64,000 bases of DNA from Auanema rhodensis (lineage: Eukaryota; Nematoda; Chromadorea; Rhabditida; Rhabditidae), in assembly GCA_964057225.1 (NCBI GenBank), contig OZ059894.1:13650131-13714130 (forward strand). Reading direction: 5' to 3'. The position numbers were made by a program, and so were the translations under genes. The notes under the pieces were generated by a model that saw nothing but the letters and a program-made list of their open reading frames with translations, searched no databases and was not told the origin of the DNA. Positions 38,033 through 53,902 of the stretch are shown piece by piece (the stretch's first letter is position 1; the number at the start of each line of letters is the position of its first letter).

Positions 38033-39386
38033 GAAGAACAAGACACATTAACTTGAAACAGGTTTCATTCAAAACTGTCGTTGGTCTCTCACTTTTCTGA
38101 ATCTGCCTTCTGAAGGTGGTTGAGAGAATGATGTCGTGCCACTAATCAAAGCTTCATTCTTTTACCGCCTCGTCTCTGTGCATAACCGGTATTCCTTACT
38201 CATTCCTTCTCAACAACAAAATTTTGAAAAATTAATAACTATATTTGATTATTTTTATTTTGAAAAACAGTTAAAGAAGTTAATCAAGTTTTCTCTCAAT
38301 ATATTTTCATCTCTAGACATATTTCCAACAGAAAATATAATTTTTATATAATACCTGTGTTGATTTTTTTAATTCAGATTAATCAATTTTTTATATTTTG
38401 CTGTTGTTTTTGTTTATGCTTATGTTAGGCCTTAACTGAATTTCTTTAGAATTTTTTTCTGAACATGTAAATGCGGGTACAGTTTTTATGCTCTAAAATA
38501 AATCTCGTTATTTGTAAATGTTGAAAATCTATATTACATTTAGAATTAAATTGAAAAAAACATTAACAAGGAGATAACTTTTAAGAAAAATTAGCATGCA
38601 ATGCAATTTTCTATTATGATTGAATCTAAGCAAAAGATTTCAAATTTCTTTGAGGTCAAAACGATATCAAAGCCAACACATAATTCTTATTAATCTCTCA
38701 GTAGACCAGCTATTTATCTTTTCCAATAAACAGTTGGTCAAACGCATTTGAAGTGAGCAAGGCTTTATGTCGGAGCTTTGACGAGAAGAAAGACTAATAC
38801 TTCTGTCATGCAGAATGATAACAATTCATCGAATTCAAGGGATCTGCTTGATGAAATAAAGTCTTCGGTAAGATAACAACAGAAGAAAATTTAAAACAGA
38901 AATATTTATGTCAATTCTGATGAAATGCAATACCCATGAAGAGAGAACGCAAGTGTCATGGCGTTTCTAGTCAATGCCGGAAATTCACACAAAGGATCAT
39001 GTACAGATTGTTTAGAAGAGAAAAAATTAAGAGGAAAGGATGATATAGTATAGATAATAACAATAACATATAAGGAAATTGGAGTGAGTGAGAGAAGAAA
39101 GCAAATGCGGAAGAAATGGGCAAGCTGAAGAATATATTAATAGATCATAAAATGGCGAATTAAAGTGCAATAAGTACACACACTGGATATGAAAGAAGAG
39201 ATTTTCATCATTAATTTGCTAATCTAAGTCTTAATACAGTTTTTCTTTAAAAACGTTTGAGTTAAATAATAATTTGATAAGCGAAAATTATCGTTTTCTT
39301 CAGCATTCCAAATTTTTGCAACTCGTTGAGTATCTTTGACAATAAACTATGAATTAGATTATCAAAAATAACTAAAGTAAGAACAA
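38033..39386. other. intergenic between convergent genes
   Basis: Separates the GPCR 3' end (plus) from the B56 3' end (minus). Contains a 71-codon T-rich plus-strand frame at 38136-38351 with no supporting signals. The plus strand switches from T-rich to A-rich across this interval, matching the change in direction of transcription. Confidence 0.5.
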
Positions 39387-42341
<2,955 letters not shown>

Positions 42342-42592
42342 CTACACAAAAATACAAAACTATATAAAAGTAATATCAACCATCAAGTAGGATAAACATT
42401 CCATATCTCCGAGCATATATAATTGCCTTCACAACATTAATTGGGAAAAGGGGATAGTAGAATACATTTCGGTAACTTAAAATTTCAATTTTAATAGCGT
42501 GCAGGAGACTGTAGGTCTTTATTAACACTCAGCATCGTGAGTAACTTAAATGAATAAATGTTAGAATCAGCGCTTTTAATCAAATATATAGC

Positions 42593-43910
42593 TATGGTTC
42601 AGGCTCTAGCCTTCTACTTGAAGCAAAAAAACAACTAAAGCTCGGAAACATAATCGATGTTGAAAGAGAAAAGAAGGCCATGGAGAATCTAATGTTTGGT
42701 AATGGCAAAAAACCGACATTTCAAATAGGAGGGAAGGTTCCTATTTTTTGGGAACAAAAAGAACGATGTAGATGAAACATCTGAATCAATATAGGAAATC
42801 ATACAAAAAACGCCGAAGGAGAAGAAAAGAAGGACGTTTGTTCACCAGTGCTTGCTGATACAGCTCTTATTTTCCCTTAAATGAAAATGGAAAGCACTGT
42901 CAGCATAGATGAACGAAAAGAAGAACTGATAATAGTTTGGCAGTCGCCAGCTCGTCTCGTGCTTTTGAATACATCCCGCCCAGCATGCTCTTTGGGATGA
43001 TTCTTACGATGTTTTAGCTGGTATTTGGAAGATATTGAATAAGCCATTCGAATTATAAACATACGAGACTGCACACGTCAATGCTGGATGCAAGATTTGA
43101 TCAAAGCGGAATGGTGGCACAAAGGAGTGCAAGTTGCGATGGTAAACTATTTATCAAATAAGTGAAAGGAAAATCATGACAAGCTGCTATCAGTGACTCG
43201 AGGAACTGTACAGGCAAAACACGTAACAAACAAATTCCACAGATGGTCATCTACATGCTTTCAAGCAAAAAAAAAAGTAAAGAAGTAAATATTATTTTCC
43301 CCTAATTAATAAAGGTGCACAAGGTCAGTATCAAGTAAGCATTGAAACTCTTAGTATTGTTTTCGGACAGATACATGAAGCTCAACCGCATATGTGCAAT
43401 CCGAAACAAAAAAATGAGGTTGTGTACGCAGAAGCACATATTCCCATTCCATGGCACGCGATATTGCACACGTATTTTCAGAAATATCAATTCTCTCCAC
43501 ATGGAATTCTTTATCCAAATTGTGTGGGCATGTGGATTGTGATATCATTTGTTTCGCTTTTAATGATAAAAGTGTCAAAATTTAAATTTGCTCTTATGTG
43601 GCAATATGTCGAGATATAGATTGTAAAAGCAAATGAGTAAAAAGGGAAATCATACCCGTTCCCGACTCCTCAGCGTCGAAGTAGCTCCCGCGAACAGATT
43701 TGCAAATTTTTGAAAAAATGGTTTACAATCTGAAAAATAAGACTAATTATTGGATGAACTTTGGAAAAGTGGAAAGAAGTGCAAAAATGGAAAATCTACC
43801 GAGAGATAAGTTTTGGAACGCAATTTTTAACGCTTTTAATCACAAGATTCAGTGGATGATTAGACAAAGAAATTGAACTATTGTTAGATACATTAGAACA
43901 TTTATCGATA
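42593..43910 (+). pseudogene. chain of coding-like fragments, unidentified
   Basis: On the plus strand, successive frames have good amino-acid composition but break often: about 42593-42777 (YGSGSSLLLEAKKQLKLGNI then DVEREKKAMENLMFGNGK, behind acceptor 'atatatag'), 42795-42877 (NHTKNAEGEEKKDVCSPVL), 42881-42998 (MKMESTVSIDERKEELIIVW), about 42990-43055 (ALWDDSYDVLAGIWKILNKP), 43170-43268 (NHDKLLSVTRGTVQAKHVTN), 43372-43545 (MCNPKQKNEVVYAEAHIPIP), 43648-43722 (SYPFPTPQRRSSSREQICKF) and 43719-43880 (MVYNLKNKTNYWMNFGKVER). No intron set joins them all in frame. I do not recognise the protein. It could be an old gene or transposon relic, a real gene with an unusual structure, or compositional chance from the A/G-rich strand. 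Confidence 0.3.
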
Positions 43911-45539
43911 TTAATGCAAGGTAGTGAAAAACAAGAAAATAATATATTGAAAAAGGATATAATGTTTTTTTAAGGAAAGTTTATGAAGAAACTTTCTGTC
44001 ATTTGATGTCGTGAGAAAAAGAATTTCAAGTTAACAGGTGAACAAAATAATTCATAGAACAGTAGATTCTGATGTGGTTCAGCATCAAAATGCGAGAAAA
44101 AGATTTTATGTAAATGCTTATGTTATAAGTGACAGATAGAAATATTACATAAGATGATGTATGAAGCTAGATTTTGATACGTAAAAAACAATGAAGGGGG
44201 GAAAGTTTAAAGAATTAATGTAAGATATTAAGAGGTGAAACAAGCATTGAAAAACAGGAAGACAAATCATCACATCAAAAGTTTAGTGGACCAGATGGCA
44301 ACATATAGAAGAAAAGTAATAAAAGATACACGAATCTTCTTTTACACTTGCAATAATCTCACGCAGATTGCAAAGAGGATGGGTGAATGACAACGAGATA
44401 AGTAGGAAAGGATATGAGAGAAGAGAAAATATGAGTTGAGCGAAGACTGAAGAGGTATATTTTAGTATATAGGTAGATTTCTAGTTACTAATACGGCCTA
44501 AATAAACTTCGATATTTTAATCGAAAATATTGAGAAAACTTGAATGCTAAATACTGCAGCTGATGTGAGCATCCTCTACAGCCTTCTTATCCAGCTGCTG
44601 TCAAGCTCATGGATGAGGACCTATGTATGTATAAATTGCATTCTCGTACGAATCTCTTTTCACTTCTAACAGAGCTGATTAGTATCTCTGCTATTTCTAT
44701 GTCTTTCTTCCCTGTCAATCCTTTCCTCATTATCTAAAAAGACTTAATATATATAAAAAAGAGTTAACACCTTATAAGGATTCAATTCAAGCATGGAAGG
44801 ATTAGAATATAGAAATCGAAAATTATATTTAATCAGAAAAATGAGACGTCAATGAACATATGTATCATATGACGCATAATGAATTACAGCTATTAAGAGG
44901 TGAGAAGAAGCAAGAAAGAAGTTAATAGTGTTAAAGGAACAAGAGAGAAAAGAAAAAGAGAGAGATTGTCGAGAACAAGTGTTGAGAAAAAAGGAGGAGT
45001 TTCGAAGGACAGGTTGTCGGTCCACGTCGTCCAGCAGCATATCATTTCAGGCCTTCATAGCAAAAGTATGTATGTCAGAACTGAGCGGAGGTAACAGTTG
45101 TCTGGACTGGTGGCCATTCATTTTGCTGTATCGATTAGAAGATATTAGAAACAAAAAGAGCTGAATGGAGAGTAATCAAAGATATGAGAGATGGAGAAGA
45201 ATAAGAACATGAAAGGCAAGTGAGGAAAGAAATTACAAGCTTCAAGTGAGGATGAAGGATGAAGGATGAGGGAACGAAAAACAAAAAATCGTGGAGTGTT
45301 TGAATGTGGTTCACATAATCTTTATAAAAAAAAAGAAAACTTTATCTCGGCATTTTGTGGTTATGGAGTATTGGCCTCACATGAAGGTGATTCTGCAAAA
45401 TATGTCTTTGGATGAGAGGTTTTTAAGCTTTACTGAGACGTGTATATAAAAGAGATGCTCGTTTATTGGTTGGATTCATAAAGGAAGTGGATGGAGAGAG
45501 GAAAAAAGAGAAAAAGGATGAAAGAGTCAAAGGGAGAGT

Positions 45540-45580
45540 GGAGAATAGAGAAAGAGAGAGAGAACGAGAAAGAGAGAGAC
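45540..45580. repeat. purine-rich (GA)n tract
   Basis: GAGA/GAAAGAGA run on the plus strand inside a longer polypurine stretch (about 45480-45625). Confidence 0.7.
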
Positions 45581-46279
45581 AACAGAAAATAACACTGAAG
45601 AGAAGACCATATTAAGATAGAGAATGAAGAGAAAAACGGAGTTATTAAGAAGATGGGTAGAAGAATTGCGATCGTTGTTTTATCTCTCAAAGGTAATTGT
45701 GATTATTGAACGATAGACTAATATTTCCTATCGGTATATGTGTATGTATCAAAATGGGTTTGTTATCATATGATCGGAACGGTGTGAGAGCGTAATTTAA
45801 TGCTGGACGACAAGTCTCAAACGCTCGTCGTACAAGGGTATTCATTAGTGAAAATAAGATGTTTAAATATATTAACAATATTAATTAATATAATAATAAT
45901 AATATATTATTCATTATTAATGTTTTTTTAAAGAAGAATCAAGCTATAAATTAGTTTAGTTTAACGTTATCTATACCACATATTAAGAAAAAAAATAAAA
46001 CTATTATGTTATAGATAAAAACTCATTTTCTTGCAAAAATTGTTTTATTCATCGGTTGAATTTAAAATTTTCAATGAATAATTGCAGAAAAACGGTTTTA
46101 TTAATCGACAATAAGAGATTGAATATCTTTTAATAAATTATATTAAATTATTAAATATCATATAATACAGGATAACAATAGGGAAGAAATGATAAATTTT
46201 GGATCACAAAAAAGCTTTTATAGAAAAACAAGAAATTTGGATCTACATAGAGTTTCTCCTCATCAAGAATATCTTTTCT

Positions 46280-46400
46280 TTTTTTTTCTATCGTTCTCTC
46301 TCGTTCTCTCTTAGTCTCTTTATCTCTTTCTCTCTTATTTTCTTTCTCTCTTCCTTTCTTTATCTCTTTCTATTTTTGTCTCTATTTTCTTCCTATTTTT
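46280..46400. repeat. polypyrimidine (CT-rich) tract
   Basis: About 120 nt of almost only C and T on the plus strand, with TCTC/TTTC units; a 74-codon ORF through it is an artefact. Confidence 0.75.
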
Positions 46401-47016
46401 TTCCTCTTATTTTTAAAGCTTAACTGATGCTGAATAAATTGGGAAAAGGAAAGAAACTAAACAAAATGTTTATTTGATCTATTGTAAAATAATAGGAAAT
46501 ACAAGAGGAAATTCTGTCGAAAAATGGTGCAATTCGTATAATATAAGAATTTACGAAATATCTATCAAAATAGAGCATTAGTACAAGTTAAGTTTTGGAA
46601 TTTTTCACGTAATTTTACATGAGAAAATAGAAGAAGCGCATTATCGTAACATTATATATTCTATAATATTTTTTCCAAAAATAAGGAAACAACTACATTT
46701 GAAATATATAATCGTATTTTCTTAAGATTCATAGGAAATGTAAGTGGATTATTCTCATTATTGCTAAAAAACTAATTTTATAAAGATTTATACGAGAGAA
46801 AAATATATTTAACAATACTCAAACATATTCTTATTTTTCATAGCATAACAAGTTGAGAAAACTCTCTTAAATTTCTTAAAAGTAATCGATAATAGGGAAC
46901 AATTTTTGGAACATAGTTTAGTTGGTAAAGAAAAAACCGAAAAACATCTGCCGTTTTAGTATATCTGATGCAATTGTAGAGATATTCATGTATGTTATTT
47001 GTATGTATATTATTTA

Positions 47017-47076
47017 CATATGTATATATGTATATATATATATGTATATGTGTATATATATATATATTTATATTTA
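47017..47076. repeat. TATG/TA-rich microsatellite
   Basis: Mixed (TATA)n and (TATG)n run 3' of the methyltransferase-fold gene. Confidence 0.8.
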
Positions 47077-47263
47077 GGTTGAAATACTCTTGATACTATT
47101 TATTATTGGTATAGGAAGCATTTTTTATGTAAAAATACAATTAAATCATCCTAAATATATTTATCGATCACATATAATGAAAGATTTCAGATGAAAATTA
47201 ACACAAAAATATTAAAATTATCAGACGTAGTCTATACAGAAACTCGACAACGTTTCCTTGTTC

Positions 47264-49097
47264 TTATGGGTTTTTCAACAGAACAATAGTTAGTTTTTCT
47301 TCAAAAGACATTTTATTTGATTGGTTGTTGCAATAATCTTTAATTTCTCTTTCACCACACCGAGTAGTGTTCTTAACAGCTGGGAAACAGCCTGAAAAAA
47401 ACAATCAAAGGTTAAACTCAGTAGCAATTGCAACAGGAAAAACTTCAAAATAGTTGATCAGTGTTATTTTTTCAAAACTTGCAACATTTTTTGTTTTAGA
47501 TGTATGCTATTACCTGAGTACAGAATGTTTTCCCAATCACGTCGGTCAACTGTTACGGGCACAGCGGCAGAGAAGCAAGTAGAGTTCAATTGAGCCTAAA
47601 AGTAACATTTACGATGTTTGAACTTAGGACAAGTATTTAAAATTAGATTTGCAACATTAGGCTACATCTAAGTTTAATTTTTGCTATCTCAAATTTAACT
47701 CACTACATTGGCCGCTTTCAGAAGTTCGTCTCGAGTTGGAGCTAATTTTCTCCATAACAACAAGCAGCATTCAGGTAATGGCAAAGGTGGGTTTTTAGGA
47801 CGAGAGAGGATAACAATGGGGGCACCCGCTGCAATATTATGGTGATTATCGGGATAATAACAAGTTTTCAACAATTTTACGTTTTAAATGTGCTTTAAGA
47901 TGATTGAAGAACTTAGCTAGATCTGATATCTCATGAGTTACTTCATTGATAATGATGAAGTCGAATTGACCAACCTGCAGATAAACTTTTTGGTTGTAGT
48001 AATATTAATCAAATTTAATACAATATCTGAATGACAAGAATGTTAACAATCTCTTTTAATTCTCATCTTATTTCTGCACACTTCTCAAAAAAAGGAAAAG
48101 AAGAAAAAAGAAAGAAAGAGAGGGCAAACTTCTGTTAGCTAGCAACACATCCATTTATCTCTCTTCTATCAGCTTCATGTAACAATCCCTCAACATAATT
48201 TCCTCATTCTTATCAATTTCTTTCGAAAAGATCATCAATGATCCCTTTTACATTGTATTCTTTGGGATATTGGAGGAGTTCTTCTTTAGAAAGATATAAA
48301 TCTCACGTTATCGATATCATCAAAGTTCTTGCGGAAGTCCACTTTCTTGAAATTTATATTACTTGGGAGATCGAACGCAGGTTTTTCTCCACGAGCAGCA
48401 ATTGTTAATCTAAAAAATGAGTTAATTAACTTAAAGTCGTCGACAACGATAGGAAGCACAAACTTGTTGCTTGTGTTGTTTTCAACAAGTGATAATGCAA
48501 AAACACAAGCTTCTTCTGACACATCAAGAATATCAAGATTATCATTCTTTCCGACCTAAAATCACATATTCTTGGTTTTTAAGAGTTTTTTACTAATCTA
48601 TGTTCAGTAGCTAGTCAGATTTATAATCTCTAGATACGAATATAAAAAGTGTATATCAGATAACGCCTCATTACAACTTTGTGAACAAGAACGGATCATC
48701 TAACTTGTTTTTTCAGTCATTTAAAAAAACTTAATATTTGATGTTATACCTTATCCATAATCCATTTCCAAATATCGGGGTGATGTTGCATTTCAAACTT
48801 CTTCATCACATCATACTGTTCTTTGCCAAACTTTACTTGCTATAAACAATTATCTTTAAAAAAATTCACATTTAAGGCTTATTAGTTATAAATTCAAATA
48901 GCTTTCGCTTAAAAATTTAAGCACAAACAATAAATTGATTAATTTATTATTGTATTTAAAACTTGTTAAGTTATCATGGTTAAAAGGTAATCTAGGAAAA
49001 ACTTGCTATTCCTCAGTTCATACTTTTTGAATTTCCAAAATATATTTTACAGATTCTAATCCGTTTCAAGAGAGTGAAGACAACAACTTACCACCAT
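47264..49097 (-). CDS. divergent SAM-dependent methyltransferase-fold protein (256 aa)
   Basis: Seven minus-strand exons (49092-49097, 48750-48839, 48307-48555, 47881-47974, 47707-47828, 47514-47595, 47264-47391) sum to 771 nt. The first coding exon is just ATGGTG, then QVKFGKEQYDVMKKFEMQHH. The core looks like a class I methyltransferase: NDNLDILDVSEEACVFALSL in place of motif I, FDFIIINEVTHEISDLAKFF in place of the motif II/III strand ('F-D-x-I'), and HLKPGAPIVILSRPKN, the usual 'L-K-P-G-G' turn before strand 5. The glycine-rich SAM-binding loop (ExGxGxG) is missing, so it may be non-catalytic or bind another ligand. C-terminal Cys residues lie in STCFSAA, SGCFPAV and TTRCGE. No signal peptide. 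The fold call is by pattern only; I do not know a named orthologue. Confidence 0.6.
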
Positions 49098-49123
49098 TAT
49101 TAGTTTTCAGCGAAGTTAAATGT

Positions 49124-49555
49124 TCAATTTAAGACAAGAATGTGATCACAAAGATTCACGATAGGATCAGAAGCCGCCGAGTGCTGGCAGCAGATAGAAG
49201 ATGAGCGATCCGACTGAGATGAATTGGCCAGCCTCCAAGGCGCAACAGAGCTCAAAGCAAGAGGTGGGATGAAAGGTTCAACACGTATTTCAAAACATTC
49301 TGATCGATGAAAGCTTCTGGAAAAACAAAAAAAATGCTGATCTCCCATCAGCAGAATTAAACATTATATATTTTAATTATATAGAACTCGGACGAATTAC
49401 CTCATTTCATATAAAATTTTCTCAATAGTCAATTTCAATATCAATCCATTCCTATCCTTATGTTTCCATATTTCAATATTTTTAGTGACAAAATCATTAA
49501 AAGACACCTGATGTGACAAATGAGGAAACGAGAACGACAAATAAAACAACGTCAT
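49124..49555 (-). CDS. possible small protein or upstream ORF (115 aa)
   Basis: Two minus-strand exons (49401-49555 and 49124-49316) with good donor (GAGGTAATT) and acceptor (TTTTTCCAG) keep one frame: MTLFYLSFSFPHLSHQVSFN at the start, then KHKDRNGLILKLTIEKILYE, and in exon 2 SECFEIRVEPFIPPLALSSV to a TGA. The stop lies only 26 nt before the methyltransferase-fold start codon, so this may instead be the 5' untranslated exon of that gene carrying an upstream ORF. Exon 2 is less AT-rich than its flanks. No family recognised. Confidence 0.3.
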
Positions 49556-50136
49556 CGAAGTCACCCTTGTTCTTATATAAACTTGACTCCAACTCAAAAC
49601 ATATTTTCAGAAAATTAACTTCCACCGAGGATCATTCCTCCTGACAACTCACAAGATTAATTTCACTTTAAATTTAAAAATCACAAACATGAAAAAAGGT
49701 TGAAAAATGTTATTAAAACTCAACTTAAAAGTTTATATGCACACACAACAGTAGAACATGAGAGAAATGTTTTTTTCTGTTTTCAAACCTTACAATTTTA
49801 ATCAAAATACAACAAAACCCACTCCTAAAACCCAATTTAGATATGTGACATATAAATTAATATTTATATATACATCTTAAGATTAACCATGACTCAAAAA
49901 AAATGGCCTAGAGAGGGTTTCTTTATATAATAAGAAGTATCTCCAGATATAGAAGTAAAGCAAAAAAAAGTTAAATAACCGGCTACTTCTCAAATGCTAA
50001 AAGCAGGATATATCATACATTAAGTGCCCGTAGTTTTTGAAATGCGGGAATTTGGAGATGATTCTTTAAAGCCACAGTAAAAACTGAACGGCATCCGACT
50101 GTATTCGACTTTAACGAAATCTTAAATTATTTCACT

Positions 50137-52729
50137 TTATCTATCTTGCGAAGGTTCAACAGTTTCTTTCTTTTCCTTTGGCTTTCCATTTGGAGGTTTT
50201 GGTCCTCGTTTAGCGACTGAAAATGATTATTATTTCATATATATTTGGATTATTCTCTAACACAAAATCTTACATGGTCTATTAGATTTATCCTTCATTT
50301 TTGCTCGTTGTTGAGCTAATGTTACTTGTGGAATAACATTAACTACAGTTCCAACAGCTTTAGTACGTCCCTCACGGAACACCATTCTAGTTCCTGTAGA
50401 GTGAAATATATGATGTAACCAACATAAATATCTTTTAGCATCATACCTGGTCTTATATACTCAGGATACCGAATGAATTTGAACATAACCTTGTCTCTAT
50501 CACCAGTTCTCAAAACCTCTTGCTAGAAGATTTGGTGTATTATAAACTTAGAAGAAAGAGTAATACCTTCCCCATACTCACTAAAGTTGCCGTTTGACGG
50601 ATTGAACCAATATGGAGCATAGCCTGATAGTTAGGCTTGATAGTAGTTGGATGATGTAAGATAAGAACCTGAATAAAAAGTTGGGAGAAGTTATTATATT
50701 ACAAAAGATACTTCAGCTTCGAAGGACATACTAGCCATAGGCTCTAACTTTGGATCTACCATTACCATTCCTTTACGAACTTCACGCTTAGTTATTTTTC
50801 TACAATGTTAATGAATATAATGCATTTTAAAAAAACAAATTAAAAACCTTAAAGCGAAGGAAGCAGTTTGTCCACATCGAACTGTGTTAACTGGCATTCG
50901 TTTACGATGAATCGACTTCACTGGTAATGGGATAAATTCTCCAATCTAAATTTGTGAGCTTTAATAAATAAAAGAAATTGCACAATACCGAATTAGGGCC
51001 TAAAAGCAAGGTATCATTAACACGGACAGTTCCAGCAAGCATGGTTCCGCTTACAACGGTTCCAACACCTTCAACCCAGTAAACATCATCGATCTGAAAG
51101 ATAATCAAAGATTAGAAAGTTTATCCCAATGATTAATATACTTGAAAATGAGCAGGATCATTTTCATTTAATGTTCGTCTTAGTGGGACAATATTCAAAA
51201 ATTGTCGTAACAAATCCAGATTAGTACCGTCAACGTTTGAAACTTGGAATATAGGGCAAACTCTGAAGATAAGATAATATTAATTTATTAAAAATATGTT
51301 TGAAACCTTTTGCTAGGAAAATTAACAGCTGCATGAATTACGTCATTTGTATTTCTAACCATTACAGGAATTTTTCTAGCGCCCGCGCCTGAATCAACAT
51401 ATAAATGATTGAATATACAAGTTTTTTATAAACTTTTTACTAGTCTTCCTATATTCTTCATAGTTTCTTCCAAAATTTGAGGTGGGCACATGTCTATTTT
51501 AGTTACCTTAATATAATATTATCATGAATAATATTGAGAAATCATAAAGAAACTTTGAGGAAGTAGATAAATGATGACAGAAACTTACCACGATGAAAAC
51601 AGGAACAGACAAAGATAAAGCCAAGGATAAGTGTTCCTTTGTTGTTCCAATAATACCCATATTAGCTCCGACCATAAGCATTGTATAATCAGGCATATGA
51701 CCGGTCATTCCAAATATAGTAGTTTTCAAATATTTTTCATGGCCAGCCAAATCAATAAATGTTATAAGCTAAATATAGTAAAATTTAAAAATAAATACCG
51801 AAAAAATTTACCTTACTACTATCTCTACTAATTTGCACCCAATCAAGGTTATGATTATGAGGGTCAGGCTTATTAACAACCTGGAAAAACAAAAAATATT
51901 TTAATGAAATCAAATCAAAGCTAACCCCTCCGTGTACACCAAACCCTAAAATATCATTGCCAACAGAAGAAGTTCTGCCCGATTCAAATTCATGCTTATG
52001 TCTAAAACAAATTTATGACATAAACTGGGAAAACTCAAGTACCTAAAAAGTTTAGTTCTAGCTAAACCACGACCATCATCAAGAGAACTATGCGTCAAAA
52101 CACCCAAAAGCGTTGATTTACCAGCATCAACGTTTCCTACGACTGCTACACGTACCTATAAGTCATAATATTGTATAGAAAATTGAGAAAATTATTACTT
52201 CAATAAAATCATCTTCTGAAGGAGGGTCTCTCAGAAGCCAAACTTCAGTAAACTTCTTTCCATTTTGTCGAGTTTCATATTTTGTGCCCACAGCAGGGAC
52301 AGATTTAATAATTTCGTTATGCTGTTCTACAGCTTTTTCGAGATCTTTTTGATTTAAACCAGACCCTGTACAACTGAATAAATAAGAAATATACTAGAAA
52401 ATACCTACCTCTTCCTGTGCTTCCAATTGGAACACCAAGTTCTATCAAAGTTTCACCTTCTCCTTCGAGAAGCTGTTTTCTCAAATGAATAATATATTTT
52501 TCTACTTCTTCAGGCTTATTCCGAAGAAGGAATGATGAATCTAATCCACCTTCCTTCTGTTCCGAACTTTCGTCATCAGAATCTAGGGCAGCAAAAAATA
52601 TGTACAAAGGAAAATAAGCTACAAACCATAAAGCCCAGCTAGACTTTCGACTGCTTTCTTAGACTTCTTGATGTTTTCTTGTTCGATCACATCAGTTGAA
52701 GCGATATTAGAGTTTGATATTCGATCCAT
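50137..52729 (-). CDS. GTP-binding protein of the GTPBP1/GTPBP2 family
   Basis: More than a dozen minus-strand exons from ATG 52729 ([18 protein letters not shown]) to TAA 50137-50139, giving about 600 residues. GTPase motifs are all visible: G1 [15 protein letters not shown]3 [13 protein letters not shown]4 VTKIDM. After G1 comes the family segment [20 protein letters not shown] with [14 protein letters not shown]. Domain II reads [20 protein letters not shown] and [19 protein letters not shown], and domain [23 protein letters not shown]. The tail is basic ([20 protein letters not shown]). This is the translational GTPase group related to eEF1A and involved in ribosome rescue or mRNA decay; C. 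elegans CGP-1 is the likely relative. The acidic N-terminal region ([17 protein letters not shown]) is typical. Same strand as the methyltransferase-fold gene downstream, about 580 bp from the small ORF. Confidence 0.92.
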
Positions 52730-53902
52730 AAGCTGTTATTTAATAGTAAAATAATCACAAAGACTACAACTGCATCTGACGACAACAATCATATGAAAGA
52801 AAGGTAAAGTAGGGCGGGTCATAACAAATTTCGACATAGCCTGACTGAAACTATTGCGCAACATGACGGATGAAAAAGGAAGAAGATTTTAAACTTTCGA
52901 AAGAATATTTTGAAAGCATGTAAAGATCACTAGGCAACTATGTCTAAGGGACGAGTTTCCAAATAAAAGAAAAAACATATCCAATCGATAATACCACACA
53001 GCAATTCAAAACTATTTTTAAACTGTGCCACCTTGATTGAGGTCACATAATCAATATAGAATGAGTAGTGCCGCCGAAAATTATTTTATTTTCCAAATAT
53101 GCTATAGTTGGAAAGCAAATAAAGAGAATAAGCAAATTTTCAATATGACGTCAGTACGTGGTACTTTTTTTTTGAATTTGGGATAAAATTACTCGGTCAC
53201 ATACATTAGTAGAAATAATAATTATAATGGTGCATAATATAACTAATCTATTCAGCTTCTGACATTAGTTTCATCTAGTTGTGAGACGAAGCAACAATGA
53301 CAATTTGTTTACGAAAAGCAGAGAAAACATCAAAAAGATGCGGATTCATTCGTTCGCCGTTCTTTTTCTCTCTTCTCTATTCATCGTAACTCTCCCTTTC
53401 CTCGCGTTTTCACTTTATCTTTTCTCATCGTCTATCTACCCACCCCCTCTTCAGCGAATCACTAACACTAACTTTCGTCTACTACGCGTTCGTTTGATAT
53501 CATGATAGCAAATATTTCTGGATTCAAATAATATGGAATAATGATATAATAATGTAATGCTTAGATATCATCTAGCTTTATAAAACACAAATAGCTTTTA
53601 CTGCAGATTTTCACGTGACAAAATGTATCGTACGCGATGTTGCTTGACATCTTCCAACATTTAATAAACAGCGATGTTCCACCTCACCCAACCGGGCTGC
53701 ATTCACCTGATATGGTCACTGCGTTACGGCTTCATTCTCACAACAATTGCCATTGTGGCGCGATCACCTCATGTCTATCAGGCCGTTTGATAACAGGAGC
53801 TTCACGGATTGACCACGTGAAGTAAGGCTGACTATATATAAACTGAAGACAGCCTAGGATATGACGTCCACAACTTTATACTTAAATATTTTCTGATCTG
53901 AT
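52730..53902. promoter_or_regulatory. divergent promoter region between GTPBP1 and HADH genes
   Basis: 1.17 kb between two head-to-head starts. Two plus-strand frames lie here: 53338-53505 (MRIHSFAVLFLSSLFIVTLP, signal-peptide-like, 55 aa) and 53637-53825 (62 codons in a less AT-rich patch). The second patch also contains CACGTG (E-box, about 53814) and is more likely regulatory. TATATATA occurs at about 53833-53840, 63 nt before the HADH ATG. Neither frame is well enough supported to be called a gene. Confidence 0.4.

Larger units (their letters stand above)
42342..47263. other. unassigned region between B56 and methyltransferase-fold genes
   Basis: No complete gene model. The plus strand is A/G-rich, as expected if minus-strand transcription (B56 5' region) crosses it. 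From 42593 to about 43900 a chain of coding-like plus-strand fragments occurs (see next entry). From 44900 to 45120 and 45750 to 45845 there are GC-richer patches open on both strands; the second reads MNTLVRRAFETCRPALNYAL on minus and could be an upstream B56 exon. The rest is AT-rich with simple repeats. Confidence 0.35.

Noticed and set aside
44849-45164. overlapping ORFs on both strands
   Set aside because: Purine-rich strand bias keeps several frames open; no frame has splice support or recognisable motifs.
46199-46423. 74-codon Phe/Ser/Leu-rich ORF
   Set aside because: Encoded by a polypyrimidine tract.
53281-53505. possible small secreted protein in the divergent promoter
   Set aside because: The signal-like sequence comes from a CT-rich stretch; no acceptor or poly(A) signal supports a gene.
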